A stretch of DNA of 64,000 nucleotides from an uncultured Collinsella sp. (GTDB taxonomy: Bacteria; Actinomycetota; Coriobacteriia; Coriobacteriales; Coriobacteriaceae): assembly GCA_934647195.1 (NCBI GenBank), contig CAKUFD010000004.1:1-64000 (forward strand), given 5' to 3'. This document shows positions 47,678 to 57,892 of the stretch, in pieces. The position numbers and the translations under genes were made by a program. Every line of letters begins with the position of its first letter. Positions within the stretch are counted from its first letter, which is position 1. The notes under the pieces are model-generated. The model had not been told where the DNA came from and did not search any database. It saw only the letters and a list, made by a program, of their open reading frames with translations.

Positions 47678-49573
47678 ATGCGTACCCGTTTTCGCGCAAT
47701 TATCGCCTTGGCCTTGGTGCTGATGGCGTCTTTGGTTCCCGCTGTTGCCTACGCGAGCAGCTATCAGACATCGCAAGTGGACATGCAGGCGCACGTGGCG
47801 TCCAACGGCTCCCTGCAGGTGAGCGAGGAGCGAACGTTCGAGTTCACCGACGATGTCAACGGCGTGTACTGGAAAATCCCCTTGGGCGAAAACCAGCAGG
47901 GTGGGAATGTAAGCCTGAGCGTCGACTCCGTTTCTGTTGACGGGGACGAGTTCGAAGAGACGGATTACGCCTCTTCGGGCGATTATGGCGTCTATACCGT
48001 GGACACGAGCGGCTCGTATGTGACCATCAAGATTTTCATGCCCTCGTCCGGTGGCTCGAGCTCGGACGTCGAGATTTCCTACACGATGAACGGCGCGGTC
48101 ATGCTTTGGCAGGATACCGCCGAACTCTACTGGAAGTATGTGGGCGATGAATGGGAAGAGGATTCGAACGACGTGACGCTCAATGTCTCGTTCGACAGTT
48201 CTCTGGTACGCCAAAACCCTGCTACCACGGGTGATACGCTGCGCGCTTGGGGCCATGGCCCGCTGACGGCGACGGTCTCGCCCGATGACGGGGACGGGGA
48301 GGTTGACTATGACGTTCCCCGCGTGAGGAGCGGTGAGTTTGCCGAGGCGCGCATAGCGTTCCCCGCCTCCTGGGTGCCCAATATGGTGCCGGCCTCTCGA
48401 TCGGATGAAGAACGCCTTCCGGACATTTTGGATGAAGAGGAGAAATGGGCTGAGGAGGCGAATGCTCGTCGTGAACATGCGCGACTTCTCTCCTATGGTT
48501 TGGCAGCGTTGACGGTCGTTGTCTCTGTAGCGTTGCTGGCAGCGACGGTGATACAGAAATTGCGCCACAAACGCCCTGTTCCCACGTTTAACGAGACATA
48601 CTTCCGCGACGTTCCGAGCGATGATCACCCCGCTGTGCTTGCGACGTTTATGAACAAAGGTACAGTGCCCGATCGCGCGTTTGTTGCCACGCTTATGAAG
48701 CTCACCGACGACCGCTTGATCAAGCTGCAAAGTGTCGCTACGCCCGGCCAAAAAGCCGCGAGCGACTACTGCATCTCAATGGATAACGGAGGCTTCACAA
48801 GGTCGAAGAATACGATCGACCGCGCTGTGCTCGAGCTGTACTTCTTGGGCGTCGATCGTCGGGGAACCACCCTCTCGCGCACATTCCAGTCGTTCAAGCA
48901 ATACGCCAGGAAGCACACGAGCACGTACTGCAGGAGGTTTGAAAGCTACGACTCCAGGGTGAGGGGCGCCATGGAATCTAGGAATCTCGTCGCTTCCGAT
49001 GGCACGGCGGCCGTGGCGCTCACGATTCTCGGCGGTACGTTTGTCATAGGGGGAGGACTCCTCCAGATGTTCTTCCTGGACGCTCCCGTGCCCAATATCA
49101 TCGCGTTTGGTGTTTCCGTTGTTTGCTCGGTGATCGCCATTCTGCTGGGCTTGACCTTCCGCTGCCTGACGCAGGAGGGTGCCGATCTGGAGAACAAGTG
49201 CCGCGCGCTCAAGAAGTGGCTCGAGGACTTCACGCGCCTGGGCGAGGCCGTGCCGGGCGACCTTGTCTTGTGGAACAAGCTCATGGTGATGGGCGTGGCC
49301 CTGGGCGTCTCCAAGAAGACGCTGCGCGAGCTCGCCGATGCCGTGCCGCCTGCGGTTCGTAACGCGGAGGGCTTCTACGATTACTACCCCGTGTACTGGT
49401 GGTGCTACAGTGATCCTGCTCTCGCCGCTCCTACCGATTCGATTGGCAAGGTCTACCACGATTCCGTATCTGCGGTGGCGGCCTCGGGTTCCAGTTCCGG
49501 CGGCGGCGGAGGTGGCGGCTTCTCCGGCGGCGGAGGTGGCGGCTGCGGCGGCGGAGGCGGCGGCACGTTTTAA
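47678..49573 (+). CDS. DUF2207 membrane protein with Gly-rich tail
   Basis: The 631-aa product has a signal peptide (MRTRFRAIIALALVLMASLV...AYA), an extracellular DUF2207 beta domain (~30-250, including ERTFEFTDDVNGVYWKIPLG), a transmembrane helix (~275), a cytoplasmic domain, two more helices (~450-500), and a C-terminal Gly run (FSGGGGGGCGGGGGGTF). DUF2207 proteins are common in actinobacteria; role unknown, possibly envelope. No clear Shine-Dalgarno at ATG 47678. Confidence 0.88.
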   Translation: MRTRFRAIIALALVLMASLVPAVAYASSYQTSQVDMQAHVASNGSLQVSEERTFEFTDDVNGVYWKIPLGENQQGGNVSLSVDSVSVDGDEFEETDYASSGDYGVYTVDTSGSYVTIKIFMPSSGGSSSDVEISYTMNGAVMLWQDTAELYWKYVGDEWEEDSNDVTLNVSFDSSLVRQNPATTGDTLRAWGHGPLTATVSPDDGDGEVDYDVPRVRSGEFAEARIAFPASWVPNMVPASRSDEERLPDILDEEEKWAEEANARREHARLLSYGLAALTVVVSVALLAATVIQKLRHKRPVPTFNETYFRDVPSDDHPAVLATFMNKGTVPDRAFVATLMKLTDDRLIKLQSVATPGQKAASDYCISMDNGGFTRSKNTIDRAVLELYFLGVDRRGTTLSRTFQSFKQYARKHTSTYCRRFESYDSRVRGAMESRNLVASDGTAAVALTILGGTFVIGGGLLQMFFLDAPVPNIIAFGVSVVCSVIAILLGLTFRCLTQEGADLENKCRALKKWLEDFTRLGEAVPGDLVLWNKLMVMGVALGVSKKTLRELADAVPPAVRNAEGFYDYYPVYWWCYSDPALAAPTDSIGKVYHDSVSAVAASGSSSGGGGGGGFSGGGGGGCGGGGGGTF

Positions 49574-49596
49574 CACGCGAGTTTCGACAGTCCATG

Positions 49597-49636
49597 CAAA
49601 AGGGTCCGACGGAATGTTTCCGCCGGACCCTTTCAT
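49597..49636. terminator. bidirectional terminator
   Basis: AAAGGGTCCG and CGGACCCTTT (49624-49633) form a near-perfect long stem; it serves the DUF2207 gene and the convergent GNAT gene. Confidence 0.85.
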
Positions 49637-49766
49637 ATCTGGACGCCGCCGCGGAGAGAGCTGCGGTTGCATCCAGGCACGGGTTTGTGCCCATGCCTGC
49701 CTATGTGTTCTTCCCTGTGAGCGCGCCGGGCGTCAAGCTGCCCTCAAGACGCAAGCGTCTCACAAG

Positions 49767-50405
49767 TCAGGCACTGAGGTCTAAGCCGTAAAGATACATC
49801 TCGCGCGGCAGCAAAGAGCGCTCTTCGCGCGTTGATTTATATCTCCCCAAACGCTTCATGCCATGGAGTTCGTAGAACGACCATTTGCAATCGCTGTCGG
49901 TATACAGATACGCTTTAAGGTCGCCGAGCGCAGCGTAGTACGAAGACGCGGCGTCGAACAGTACCGTTCCGATGCCGAGCCCCTGTACCGAGGGGTCTAC
50001 CGCAAGCAGTGTGATCTCGTTATCGAGCGCAAGGCCGCTCGACGCGAGGAGGCGTTCGTCTACTTCACGTATGCCGCCGTACCACGTTTGGAACGTGCGG
50101 GCGGCTTCGGCGTTGCGGGAATCCATGGCGCAAGCCGAATCCGCTTCAATGGTTGCCCAGTGGGCTAAATCTTGGTTGTCGTCGTTTTCCGAGCGGGCGA
50201 GGATGATGCCGCGCGGTGTCCCATCGATAAGCGCCACCTGCGAGAAGGTGGATACCGAGAGGCAATGCGCAAGATCGCATGTCGCTTCGAGAGTGCCGAA
50301 GGTGGCGTCGGGAACGACACCTTCGTCGTGCCATAGCGTACGGACGATCTCGGCAAGCGGTTCGAAATCCTCATCTTCAAATGGTCTGTACAGCACGGTT
50401 GACAC
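49767..50405 (-). CDS. GNAT-family N-acetyltransferase
   Basis: The 212-aa form begins at GTG 50405 (VSTVLYRPFEDEDFEPLAEI), after AAAGGTG; an ATG at 50492 would add 29 unconserved residues. The acetyl-CoA loop is LAVDPSVQGLGIGTVLFDAA. Substrate unknown. Intergenic 50406-50655 before purH shows no other gene. Confidence 0.82.
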   Translation of the reverse strand: MSTVLYRPFEDEDFEPLAEIVRTLWHDEGVVPDATFGTLEATCDLAHCLSVSTFSQVALIDGTPRGIILARSENDDNQDLAHWATIEADSACAMDSRNAEAARTFQTWYGGIREVDERLLASSGLALDNEITLLAVDPSVQGLGIGTVLFDAASSYYAALGDLKAYLYTDSDCKWSFYELHGMKRLGRYKSTREERSLLPREMYLYGLDLSA

Positions 50406-50655
50406 GCAGCGCACCTTTCTCTCGGCAGATTTAATACCACCGTTTGGGGTGCGGAATATGGTGCCTTCATGTTCACACGTCAACTGCGTCATTTCTACGC
50501 GAAAGCGTCATCGCCTCTCGGTTTTTTCTTCAAATAACACGCGTATCGCCTGCGAGTTGACGCGTCGATGCGCTACATTAGTGATGTATGTGGAAGAGGG
50601 GGTCGATGCCGTAGCCCTGCGGCATTAAGGCCCCTTTCGCGACAAGGAGGAAGGC

Positions 50656-52290
50656 ATGGCCGCTGATGTGAAGATCGGGCGCGCGCTGATCTCGGTCACC
50701 GACAAGACCGGCGTCGTCGATTTCGCACGAGCACTGGTTGACGATTTTGACGTTGAGATTATCTCGACGGGCGGAACCGCCAAGGCGATTGAGGCTGCGG
50801 GCGTGCCCGTTACCCCGATCGAGGAGTTTACCGGCTACCCTGAGATGATGGATGGCCGCGTGAAGACACTGCACCCCAAGGTGCACGGCGCCCTGCTGTG
50901 CCGTCGTGACTCCGAGGAGCATATGGCCCAGGCCCGCGAGCACGATATCAAGATGATCGACCTCGTGGTGGTTAACCTTTACGAGTTTGAGAAGACCGTT
51001 GCCGCCCCCGACGTGACCTTTGCCGACGCTATCGAGCATATCGACATCGGTGGCCCCTCCATGCTGCGCTCCGCCGCCAAGAACAACGACTCGGTGACCG
51101 TGGTGTGCGACCCGTCCGACTACGCGATGGTTCTCGACGAGATGCATCGCCACAAGGGCGCAACCACCCTGGGCACGCGTCGTCGCTTGGCCGCCAAGAC
51201 CTACACGCGCACCGCTGCCTACGATACCGCCATCTCCGCGTGGCTCAACAGCTACCTGGCAGAGGAGGCCCCTGAGGCTCCCGCTTCCGCCGGCTTTGTT
51301 CCGCCTGCGGCAATCGACCTGCATCTCGAGAAGGTCGAAGACCTTCGCTATGGCGAGAACCCGCACCAGGCTGCTGCCGTCTACCGTTTTGCCGATGAGT
51401 TTGGCAACTTCGCCTCTTCGGCAAATCCACTCGTTGGCGCCAAACAGATTCAGGGCAAGCCACTCTCCTACAACAACCTGCTCGATGCCGATGCCGCCTG
51501 GAATGCCGTGCGCGAGTTCGATGAGCCTGCGGCCATCATCCTCAAGCATCAGAACCCCTGTGGTTCGGCTGTCGCCAAGACCGTGACCGAGGCCTACGAC
51601 CGCGCCTTCGCGTGCGACCCCAAGAGCGCTTACGGCGGCATCATCGCTCTCAATCGTGAGGTACCCCTCGAGCTCGTGGAGCATTTTGCCGATCGCGATA
51701 AGCTCTTTGTCGAGGTGCTCATCGCCCCGTCCTTTACCGAGGAGGCTCTGGAGCGCCTGAGCCGCCGCAAGAACCTGCGCGTTTTGGAGACCGGCGGCGC
51801 CGATGGCCATGCTCGCCTTGAGGCTCGCACCGTTGATGGCGGCATGCTCATTCAGGCCGTGGATACCGTCTCCGAGGATCCTTCGACCTTTACCTTCCCC
51901 ACGACTCGCAAGCCTACGGATAAGGAGATGGACGACCTCCTGTTTGCCTGGCGCGTGGTGAAGACCGTTAAGTCCAACGCCATTTTGATCGCCAAGGATC
52001 AGTCTGGTATCGGCATGGGCCCTGGCCAGCCCAACCGCGTCGACTCCGCGCTCTTTGCGTGCGAGCGCGCCGAGGAGACCTGCAAGCGCATGGGTGTCGA
52101 GGCGGGTGGCTTTGCTGCCGCAAGCGATGCGTTCTTCCCGTTCCGCGACAATGTGGACGTGCTTGCCGCTCATGGCGTGACTGCGATCATCCAGCCCGGT
52201 GGATCGATGCGCGACGAGGAGTCCATCCAGGCTTGTGACGATCACGGCATCGCCATGGTGTTCACGGGCGCTCGCCACTTCCGCCACTAG
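50656..52290 (+). CDS. purH: bifunctional AICAR transformylase / IMP cyclohydrolase
   Basis: The 544-aa enzyme catalyses the last two steps of de novo IMP synthesis. The N-terminal MGS-like IMPCH domain (ALISVTDKTGVVDFARAL, ISTGGTAKAI) spans ~1-200. The AICARFT domain follows with LRYGENPHQAA and ILKHQNPCG (catalytic Lys-His). AGGAGGAAGGC Shine-Dalgarno. Monocistronic with a terminator at 52297. Confidence 0.97.
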   Translation: MAADVKIGRALISVTDKTGVVDFARALVDDFDVEIISTGGTAKAIEAAGVPVTPIEEFTGYPEMMDGRVKTLHPKVHGALLCRRDSEEHMAQAREHDIKMIDLVVVNLYEFEKTVAAPDVTFADAIEHIDIGGPSMLRSAAKNNDSVTVVCDPSDYAMVLDEMHRHKGATTLGTRRRLAAKTYTRTAAYDTAISAWLNSYLAEEAPEAPASAGFVPPAAIDLHLEKVEDLRYGENPHQAAAVYRFADEFGNFASSANPLVGAKQIQGKPLSYNNLLDADAAWNAVREFDEPAAIILKHQNPCGSAVAKTVTEAYDRAFACDPKSAYGGIIALNREVPLELVEHFADRDKLFVEVLIAPSFTEEALERLSRRKNLRVLETGGADGHARLEARTVDGGMLIQAVDTVSEDPSTFTFPTTRKPTDKEMDDLLFAWRVVKTVKSNAILIAKDQSGIGMGPGQPNRVDSALFACERAEETCKRMGVEAGGFAAASDAFFPFRDNVDVLAAHGVTAIIQPGGSMRDEESIQACDDHGIAMVFTGARHFRH

Positions 52291-52296
52291 GAGTTT

Positions 52297-52340
52297 TTGC
52301 CGGACCTCGCTGTTCGCTTGAGCGCAGGGGTCCGGCTTTT
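52297..52340 (+). terminator. terminator after purH
   Basis: GCCGGACC (52299-52306) pairs with GGTCCGGC (52329-52336), followed by TTTT. The rest of 52341-52487 is leader of the next gene. Confidence 0.8.
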
Positions 52341-52487
52341 GCTAAAGGCGTCCCAGCTGGGCAATCTGCTGCATGAGCGTGCTGCATCTTGCTTTGGCTG
52401 GGGCGTTTTCGCTATCAAGAGTTTGGTCCCGTGCGGCTTTTTGAAGCCTGCGGGGCGTGCTTAGATGAAAAAGGAGCCGTGTCTGCC

Positions 52488-53216
52488 ATGACGGTACGTG
52501 ACGAGGATCTTTTCTCCAATCCCGATGACCTTCGTGCCTACAGGGAGTTCTGTGAAACGCAGCAGGCTGTGCCGGACTTTCAGCTTGACAAGCCCGCACT
52601 CGTATGCCGTTGGCGCATGGCGCGCAGGCAGGTTCCTTTGCTCAACAGGCATATCCGTGCTCTTTCGCAGCGCCTGGTGCAGGGCCGCCCCCTTACCACC
52701 AACGTGCTCTCTTGGGCAAAGCAGCACGTGGAATGGTCTTTGGCCGAGGGCACCTATGCGGACCCCAACGGCGTGCTCATGTTGGTGATCGACGTGAACG
52801 GCAACGCCGCCATGACCGTGGGCGCCTACGAGCCCCTGGCTTCGACCTCGCACGACGCACTGTATGCGCGCGCCGAGCTTGCCCATGCCGAGCAGGCCGA
52901 GACCGGCGTGGCTCCGGAGGCTCTTTGCTGTGTGAAGGCGGGTACGCTTTATGTGGCTGCCGCGGAAGGGGAGCATCTGTGCGGCTCCATGACGTTGGTC
53001 GAGCAGCTGGCAGAAACGCGTGGCTATCGTGTGCTGCGCGCGACGCCTGGGGCCGAGGACGACATCGTCCTTTCGCTCAACGACCTTAGCGGTGCGCATC
53101 TGCTTGTCTCCGATGAGCATGGCGTGGTTGTGGAGGATGCCGTGCAGGGGGATTCGGCAGAGGATCGCTCTGTTGCCGAGTTCTTGGCCACAGGTGTGTC
53201 GAAGCTCTTCTCTTAG
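52488..53216 (+). CDS. conserved protein of unknown function (242 aa)
   Basis: ATG 52488 starts MTVRDEDLFSNPDDLRAYRE after AAAAAGGAG. Cytoplasmic alpha/beta protein; blocks such as NGVLMLVIDVNGNAAMTVGA and EHLCGSMTLVEQLAETRGYR suggest a folded enzyme-like domain, with slight similarity in style to class IV aminotransferases, too weak to call. It precedes a two-component system by ~85 bp on the same strand. Confidence 0.75.
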   Translation: MTVRDEDLFSNPDDLRAYREFCETQQAVPDFQLDKPALVCRWRMARRQVPLLNRHIRALSQRLVQGRPLTTNVLSWAKQHVEWSLAEGTYADPNGVLMLVIDVNGNAAMTVGAYEPLASTSHDALYARAELAHAEQAETGVAPEALCCVKAGTLYVAAAEGEHLCGSMTLVEQLAETRGYRVLRATPGAEDDIVLSLNDLSGAHLLVSDEHGVVVEDAVQGDSAEDRSVAEFLATGVSKLFS

Positions 53217-53302
53217 CGGGGCGCTTGCTTACATTGTTGCCACATGCGGTGGCAGCGCCTTTGCCTCGTCCATAATGGAGGGCGACCGAAAGGGGCTTTT
53301 CC

Positions 53303-53968
53303 ATGTCGAAGATTTACATCGTTGAAGATGATGACGCCATCCGTGCAGAGCTTGCCTTGGCGCTTGAGCGCAACGGCTACGAGCCGCTTGCCTGCACGAC
53401 GTTTGACCATGTGGTCGATGATGTGCTGGAGGCGTCCCCCGATCTTGTGCTTCTTGACCTGAGTTTGCCTCAGACGGACGGGCAATTTATCTGTCGCGAG
53501 CTGCGTTCTCATTCGGACGTGCCCATCATCGTGCTCACCTCTCGCACAACGGAGGTCGATGAGGTCATGAGCATGACGCTTGGCGCCGACGACTTTATCC
53601 CTAAGCCCTACAGCCTGCGCGTTCTCATTGCACGCATGCAAGCGCTTTTGCGTCGCAGTACTTCCGCGCAGGCCAAGACCGTGCTGAGGCATAACGGGCT
53701 CAAATTGGATATGGGCCGCTCCCGCGCGCTATTTGAGGGTGCAGAGGTCGAGCTGACCAAAAACGAGCTGAGGATTTTGAGCTTGCTCATGCGTCATGCG
53801 GGAACAATCGTCTCGCGCGAGGCCATCATGCGCGACCTTTGGAATTCCGATACGTTTATCGACGACAACACCTTGACGGTCAACATCAATCGCTTGCGTT
53901 CCACGCTCGACAAGATCGGGGTGCATGGGTATCTGACCACGCATCGCGGTCAAGGCTATTCGGTGTAG
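53303..53968 (+). CDS. OmpR-family response regulator (BceR-like)
   Basis: The 221-aa product has a receiver domain (EDDDAI; phospho-acceptor Asp in LLDLSLPQTDG, ~52; Lys in PKPYS) and a winged-helix effector (ELTKNELRILSLLMRHAGTI...TVNINRLRSTLDKIG). Overlapping operon with the kinase suggests regulation of an envelope-stress or antimicrobial-peptide transporter elsewhere; no ABC transporter is adjacent. Confidence 0.9.
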   Translation: MSKIYIVEDDDAIRAELALALERNGYEPLACTTFDHVVDDVLEASPDLVLLDLSLPQTDGQFICRELRSHSDVPIIVLTSRTTEVDEVMSMTLGADDFIPKPYSLRVLIARMQALLRRSTSAQAKTVLRHNGLKLDMGRSRALFEGAEVELTKNELRILSLLMRHAGTIVSREAIMRDLWNSDTFIDDNTLTVNINRLRSTLDKIGVHGYLTTHRGQGYSV

Positions 53969-53974
53969 CGGCTT

Positions 53975-55036
53975 ATGGGCAAGTATCTGAGGTCGCATAG
54001 CACTGCGGTGCTGTTGCCGCTGCTTGCCACGGGGCTTGTCTGCGGCGTCTTGCTGACCACGAGCGTGCGCGCACAGATCGTGCTTCTTGTTGCTCTTATC
54101 GGAGTTGCGGGCACGTTGCTTGGAGCCGTGTCGGACTGGCTTCGTCATCGAAGGTTCTATCGCAGCCTTGAGCGTTGTGCGGACCATCTCGAGAACGTTT
54201 CGTGGACGATGGAGATGGTTGAGTATCCGGAGGATGCCGAGGGCGAGGCGGTGTACGACGTCATCCGCGCCATCGCTAAGACTGCAAACGATGAGGTTGC
54301 GGGCTATCGTCGGCAGACTGCGAACTACCGCGAGTACGTTGAAACGTGGGTGCACGAGGCGAAAACGCCGTTGGTCGCAGCCCATCTGATGCTTGAGAAC
54401 TTGGACGATGCCCTTGCGGATGGCGTCCAATCCCAGGAGGCGCGCGAAAAGGTCGATGCTCTGGCGGAGGAGGTCGACCGCGTTGAGGGATACATCGAGC
54501 AGGCGCTGTTCTACGCTCGCTCGGAATCGCTCGATCGCGATTATGTGGTTCGAAATGCGTCTTTGCAGTCCATCGTCTCTTCGGCGCTTAGGCGCAATGC
54601 GCGCACGATGATTTCCGCTCATGTGGCGCCTATTTGTCGCGGCCTTGAGCTCGAGGTGTTTGCCGACGAAAAATGGGTTGAGTTCATTTTGGGGCAGCTT
54701 ATCCAAAACAGCGTGAAGTATGCGCGCGAAGAAGGCGCCCAGCTGCTCTTTTCGGCGTCTCGTGTGAATGTGGGCAGGGCGGACGACTGCGTGAAGCTCG
54801 TGGTGCGTGATAACGGCTGCGGCGTTCCTGCTGCAGATTTGGACCGCGTGTTTGATCGTGGTTTTACCGGCGAGAATGGCAGGAGCGGCAAGCGCTCTAC
54901 GGGCATTGGGCTGTACCTGGTTCGGCGCCTGTGCGACAAGATGGGGTTGGGGGTTGTGGCCCGCTCGGAGCGCGGGGAATTCTTTGAGGTCGAGATCACG
55001 TTTCCAACCAATCGCATGCACTATTTTGAGTCGTAG
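53975..55036 (+). CDS. sensor histidine kinase, intramembrane-sensing (BceS-like)
   Basis: The 353-aa product has two N-terminal transmembrane helices (~10-25 and ~32-52) with almost no extracellular loop, typical of BceS-type kinases. The phospho-His lies in WVHEAKTPLVAAH; N box IQNSVKYAREE; G boxes DNGCGVP and STGIGLYLVRRL. It begins 6 bp after the regulator. Confidence 0.9.
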   Translation: MGKYLRSHSTAVLLPLLATGLVCGVLLTTSVRAQIVLLVALIGVAGTLLGAVSDWLRHRRFYRSLERCADHLENVSWTMEMVEYPEDAEGEAVYDVIRAIAKTANDEVAGYRRQTANYREYVETWVHEAKTPLVAAHLMLENLDDALADGVQSQEAREKVDALAEEVDRVEGYIEQALFYARSESLDRDYVVRNASLQSIVSSALRRNARTMISAHVAPICRGLELEVFADEKWVEFILGQLIQNSVKYAREEGAQLLFSASRVNVGRADDCVKLVVRDNGCGVPAADLDRVFDRGFTGENGRSGKRSTGIGLYLVRRLCDKMGLGVVARSERGEFFEVEITFPTNRMHYFES

Positions 55037-55079
55037 GGCGGGCTCGGCGGCGAGCGTCTGCTTTTGGGTGCTTGCATAA

Positions 55080-55111
55080 AGAAAGCCCCGGCCTTGTGGC
55101 CAGGGCTTTAT
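55080..55111. terminator. bidirectional terminator
   Basis: AAAGCCCcGGCC / GGCCaGGGCTTT stem with TTGT loop; between the convergent kinase and UspA genes. Confidence 0.85.
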
Positions 55112-55147
55112 CGAACGCGTTTAATGGCGATTGGGCGGAGCGGAGGT

Positions 55148-55585
55148 CTACTTCACGACCAGAATGTCGCACTCGGTGTTCCTGAGCAGGAACGTGGAGA
55201 TGGAGCCGAGCAGGGCGTACTTGATCGAAGAGAGGCCGCGGGCGCCGCAGAGCACCAGGTCGGGCTGAATGACGTCGAGCATCTCGTCCTTGAGGGTCTC
55301 GCGAATGCGACCGGCGCGGATGATAACTTCGACTTCAGGGATATCGGGGTTGGCTTTGGCCTCCTCAACCTGCTTTTCGATCGAGTTCTTGAACGCCTCT
55401 TCAAGGCCGTTTACCAAATCAACGGGGTAGGAACCGGCGGACTCGAGTGCTGTCGAGTCGATTACATGGCCGATGATGAGCTTGGCTCCGTTGTTCGCGG
55501 CGACCTTGATAGCGCGCGCGAGAACAAAATCCTGCTGTTCAGTGCCGTCGAGCGCGACGAATACTTTTGAATAACCCTCGTTCAT
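55148..55585 (-). CDS. universal stress protein (UspA family)
   Basis: The 145-aa product begins MNEGYSKVFVALDGTEQQDF and has the ATP-binding-type motif in VLCGARGLSSIKYALLGSIS-TFLLRNTECDILVVK (G-2x-G-9x-G-S/T). Cytoplasmic stress response protein. Single gene. Confidence 0.9.
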   Translation of the reverse strand: MNEGYSKVFVALDGTEQQDFVLARAIKVAANNGAKLIIGHVIDSTALESAGSYPVDLVNGLEEAFKNSIEKQVEEAKANPDIPEVEVIIRAGRIRETLKDEMLDVIQPDLVLCGARGLSSIKYALLGSISTFLLRNTECDILVVK

Positions 55586-55776
55586 GTTTGCCTCCTCAAT
55601 GGCTCTGCAGCTCCTTTGGCCGCGTTGCCTTACAGCGGTTATACCCGGCTTTAATCACCCGGTGCCTCTAAATTCTGTAAATGACGCTGCTTTTTTCGAG
55701 CATGTCCGCAACGTGGGATAATGGTGCGCAGAGTTGCTGCGAGACCACATGTCGCGGCTCAGGCGAAAGGCTTCTT

Positions 55777-56712
55777 TTGGATATCATCGAACTGCTTAAA
55801 TCGGCTTTCTTGGGTTTGGTCGAGGGCATTACGGAGTGGCTGCCCATCTCGTCCACCGGCCACATGATCTTGGTCGATGAGTTTATCAAGCTCAATGTAA
55901 GCAAGACGTTTCTCAATATGTTCCTGGTGGTTATTCAGCTGGGTGCAATCCTTGCCGTTTGCGTACTGTTCTTCCATGAGCTCAATCCGTTTTCGCCCAG
56001 CAAGGGCAAAGAGGGGCGCCGCGACACGTGGAAGCTATGGGGCAAGATCGTGCTCGGGTGCATCCCTGCGGCGGCTATTGGCTTGCCGTTGAACGACTGG
56101 ATGGAAGATCATTTTTACAATGCTCCCGTGGTCGCTGTCGCGCTGATCGTCTACGGAATCGCTTTTATCGTTATCGAGACGCGTCGTGCGCGCATGCGTG
56201 AAACCGTGGATGTACTTCCTGGCGCCCGTCCGGCCGGCGCCCATTTTGCAGCGCCCACTGTGAGCGAGGATGATGGCGGAGACTTTGGCTCCATTGTCAC
56301 ACTGGACGACCTGTCCTGGAAGACCGCCCTGGGAATCGGCTTGTTCCAGGTGCTCTCGCTGGTACCGGGCACATCGCGCTCGGGTTCGACCATCATCGGC
56401 GGCTTGCTTTTGGGCTGCACGCGCGCGGTGGCGAGCAAGTTCACGTTCTTCCTGGCAATCCCCGTCATGTTTGGCGCGAGCGCGCTCAAGCTCGTCAAGT
56501 TCTTCCTCAAGGGTGGTACGTTCGGTGCCTCCGAGGCGGCGATTCTGGGCGTGGGCTGCGTGGTCGCGTTTGTTGTCTCGCTTGTGGCTATCAAGTGGCT
56601 CATGGGTTTCGTGAAGCGCCACGACTTCAAGGTTTTCGGTGTCTACCGCATCGTTTTGGGCATCATCGTGCTTGCATATTTCTTCGTCGCTGTCCCTATG
56701 CTGGGGCTTTAG
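55777..56712 (+). CDS. uppP: undecaprenyl-diphosphatase
   Basis: The 311-aa integral membrane protein dephosphorylates undecaprenyl-PP, recycling the lipid carrier of the cell wall. It has the two signatures [14 protein letters not shown] and [15 protein letters not shown] with an inserted cytoplasmic loop (~155-185), making it slightly longer than most. TTG 55777 with GAAAGG upstream was chosen; an extension to 55681 has no conservation. Confidence 0.92.
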   Translation: MDIIELLKSAFLGLVEGITEWLPISSTGHMILVDEFIKLNVSKTFLNMFLVVIQLGAILAVCVLFFHELNPFSPSKGKEGRRDTWKLWGKIVLGCIPAAAIGLPLNDWMEDHFYNAPVVAVALIVYGIAFIVIETRRARMRETVDVLPGARPAGAHFAAPTVSEDDGGDFGSIVTLDDLSWKTALGIGLFQVLSLVPGTSRSGSTIIGGLLLGCTRAVASKFTFFLAIPVMFGASALKLVKFFLKGGTFGASEAAILGVGCVVAFVVSLVAIKWLMGFVKRHDFKVFGVYRIVLGIIVLAYFFVAVPMLGL

Positions 56713-56773
56713 CGTTCTTATTGTTGCTTGCGGTGACGGAGCGCCGTTCGGCTTGGGCCGGGCGGCGCTTTTG

Positions 56774-57772
56774 CTATGCCGAGACGACGTGCTCGGGCAT
56801 GATGTCGCGAACGAGGTGGTCGACTTGCGCTTTGAGCGTCATGCGTCGCAAGGCGTCATTTGCCTCTTCAGTGCAGTAGGCGGCGTGTGGCGTGACGATG
56901 CAGCGGGGGTGCTCGATAAGGGCTCGGTTGGGGGCGCTTTCATCGGCAAGGACGTCGAGGGCCGCAGCCTGGATGCCGTGCGTTCCGTTGCTGGCGATAT
57001 TCTCGTCCAACGCGGCGAGCAGCGCTTCCTCGTCGACGACGGGGCCGCGGGCGGTATTGACCAGGAAGGCGCTGGGCTTCATGATTTCAAGCTCGTGGGC
57101 GCCTATGAGATGTTCGGTTTGCGGGATAAGCGGGCAATGCAGGCTTACCACGTCGGAGGCGGCGAGCAGCTCATCGAGAGTTTCGGCTTTGGTGCAGCCC
57201 GCCTGAGCAAGCTCCTCGCGGGTTTTAGTGGGTGCCCATACTATGACGTTCATGCCGAGCGTTTGCGCGATGCTCGCCATGGCATGGGCGATGTTGCCAA
57301 AGAACACAAGACCGATCGTCTGCCCTTGCGTGCGGTGCGCGGCATAGCCTCCGGTGGGCGCCCATGCGCCGTTGAGCACGTCTCGGTTGGAGAAGGTGAT
57401 TTTGCGCATAAGGTCGAGCATGAGGCCCGTGGCGTGCTGGGCAACGTCGAGGGAGCAATAGCCGGGACAATTGGTGGTGATGATGCCATGCTGCGCGAGG
57501 GCAGCCACATCGACGTGATTGACCCCGATGGACATGCTCGAGACGATACGGATGCCCGCGTGTGCCATGGCCTTTGCAGTCTTGGCCGATACAGGGCCGA
57601 ACTCGCCAATGAAGCCCTCACAGCCGGTCATCTGATCAGGGGTTGGATCGGCGAGCGGCTCGTGGGGGCACCCTACGAGCTCAATCTGTCCGTCCATGTT
57701 CCACTCTTGCAGGATTTGTTGGGCTTTTGCGGTCGAGCCGTCCACCATGTAGTACAAGATGCGATGCGTCAT
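56774..57772 (-). CDS. D-2-hydroxyacid dehydrogenase family protein
   Basis: The 332-aa product has the C-terminal-binding/SerA-type Rossmann domain: TIGLVFFGNIAHAMASIAQT (variant GxxxGxx), catalytic Arg in NTARGPVVDEEAL, Glu in ALDVLADES and His in CIVTPHAAY. NAD(P)-dependent reduction of a 2-keto acid; substrate unknown. Monocistronic. Confidence 0.87.
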   Translation of the reverse strand: MTHRILYYMVDGSTAKAQQILQEWNMDGQIELVGCPHEPLADPTPDQMTGCEGFIGEFGPVSAKTAKAMAHAGIRIVSSMSIGVNHVDVAALAQHGIITTNCPGYCSLDVAQHATGLMLDLMRKITFSNRDVLNGAWAPTGGYAAHRTQGQTIGLVFFGNIAHAMASIAQTLGMNVIVWAPTKTREELAQAGCTKAETLDELLAASDVVSLHCPLIPQTEHLIGAHELEIMKPSAFLVNTARGPVVDEEALLAALDENIASNGTHGIQAAALDVLADESAPNRALIEHPRCIVTPHAAYCTEEANDALRRMTLKAQVDHLVRDIMPEHVVSA

Positions 57773-57892
57773 TGGGTTTTCTCCTTCGTTTATTCGCCCC
57801 CCCCATTATGCGACGGTGCGCGCGGTTTTGCGGGGAGGGGAGGATAACGTAACGCCCGCGCCACAATTAACGTTGCGGGCGCGGCTGTTACG

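Noticed and set aside
50500..50655. Purine-responsive riboswitch before purH
   Set aside because: One small hairpin only; no recognisable aptamer core.
50578..52287. 569-codon frame antisense to purH
   Set aside because: Pure antisense shadow of a perfectly conserved enzyme; low-complexity His/Gly-rich translation and no Shine-Dalgarno.
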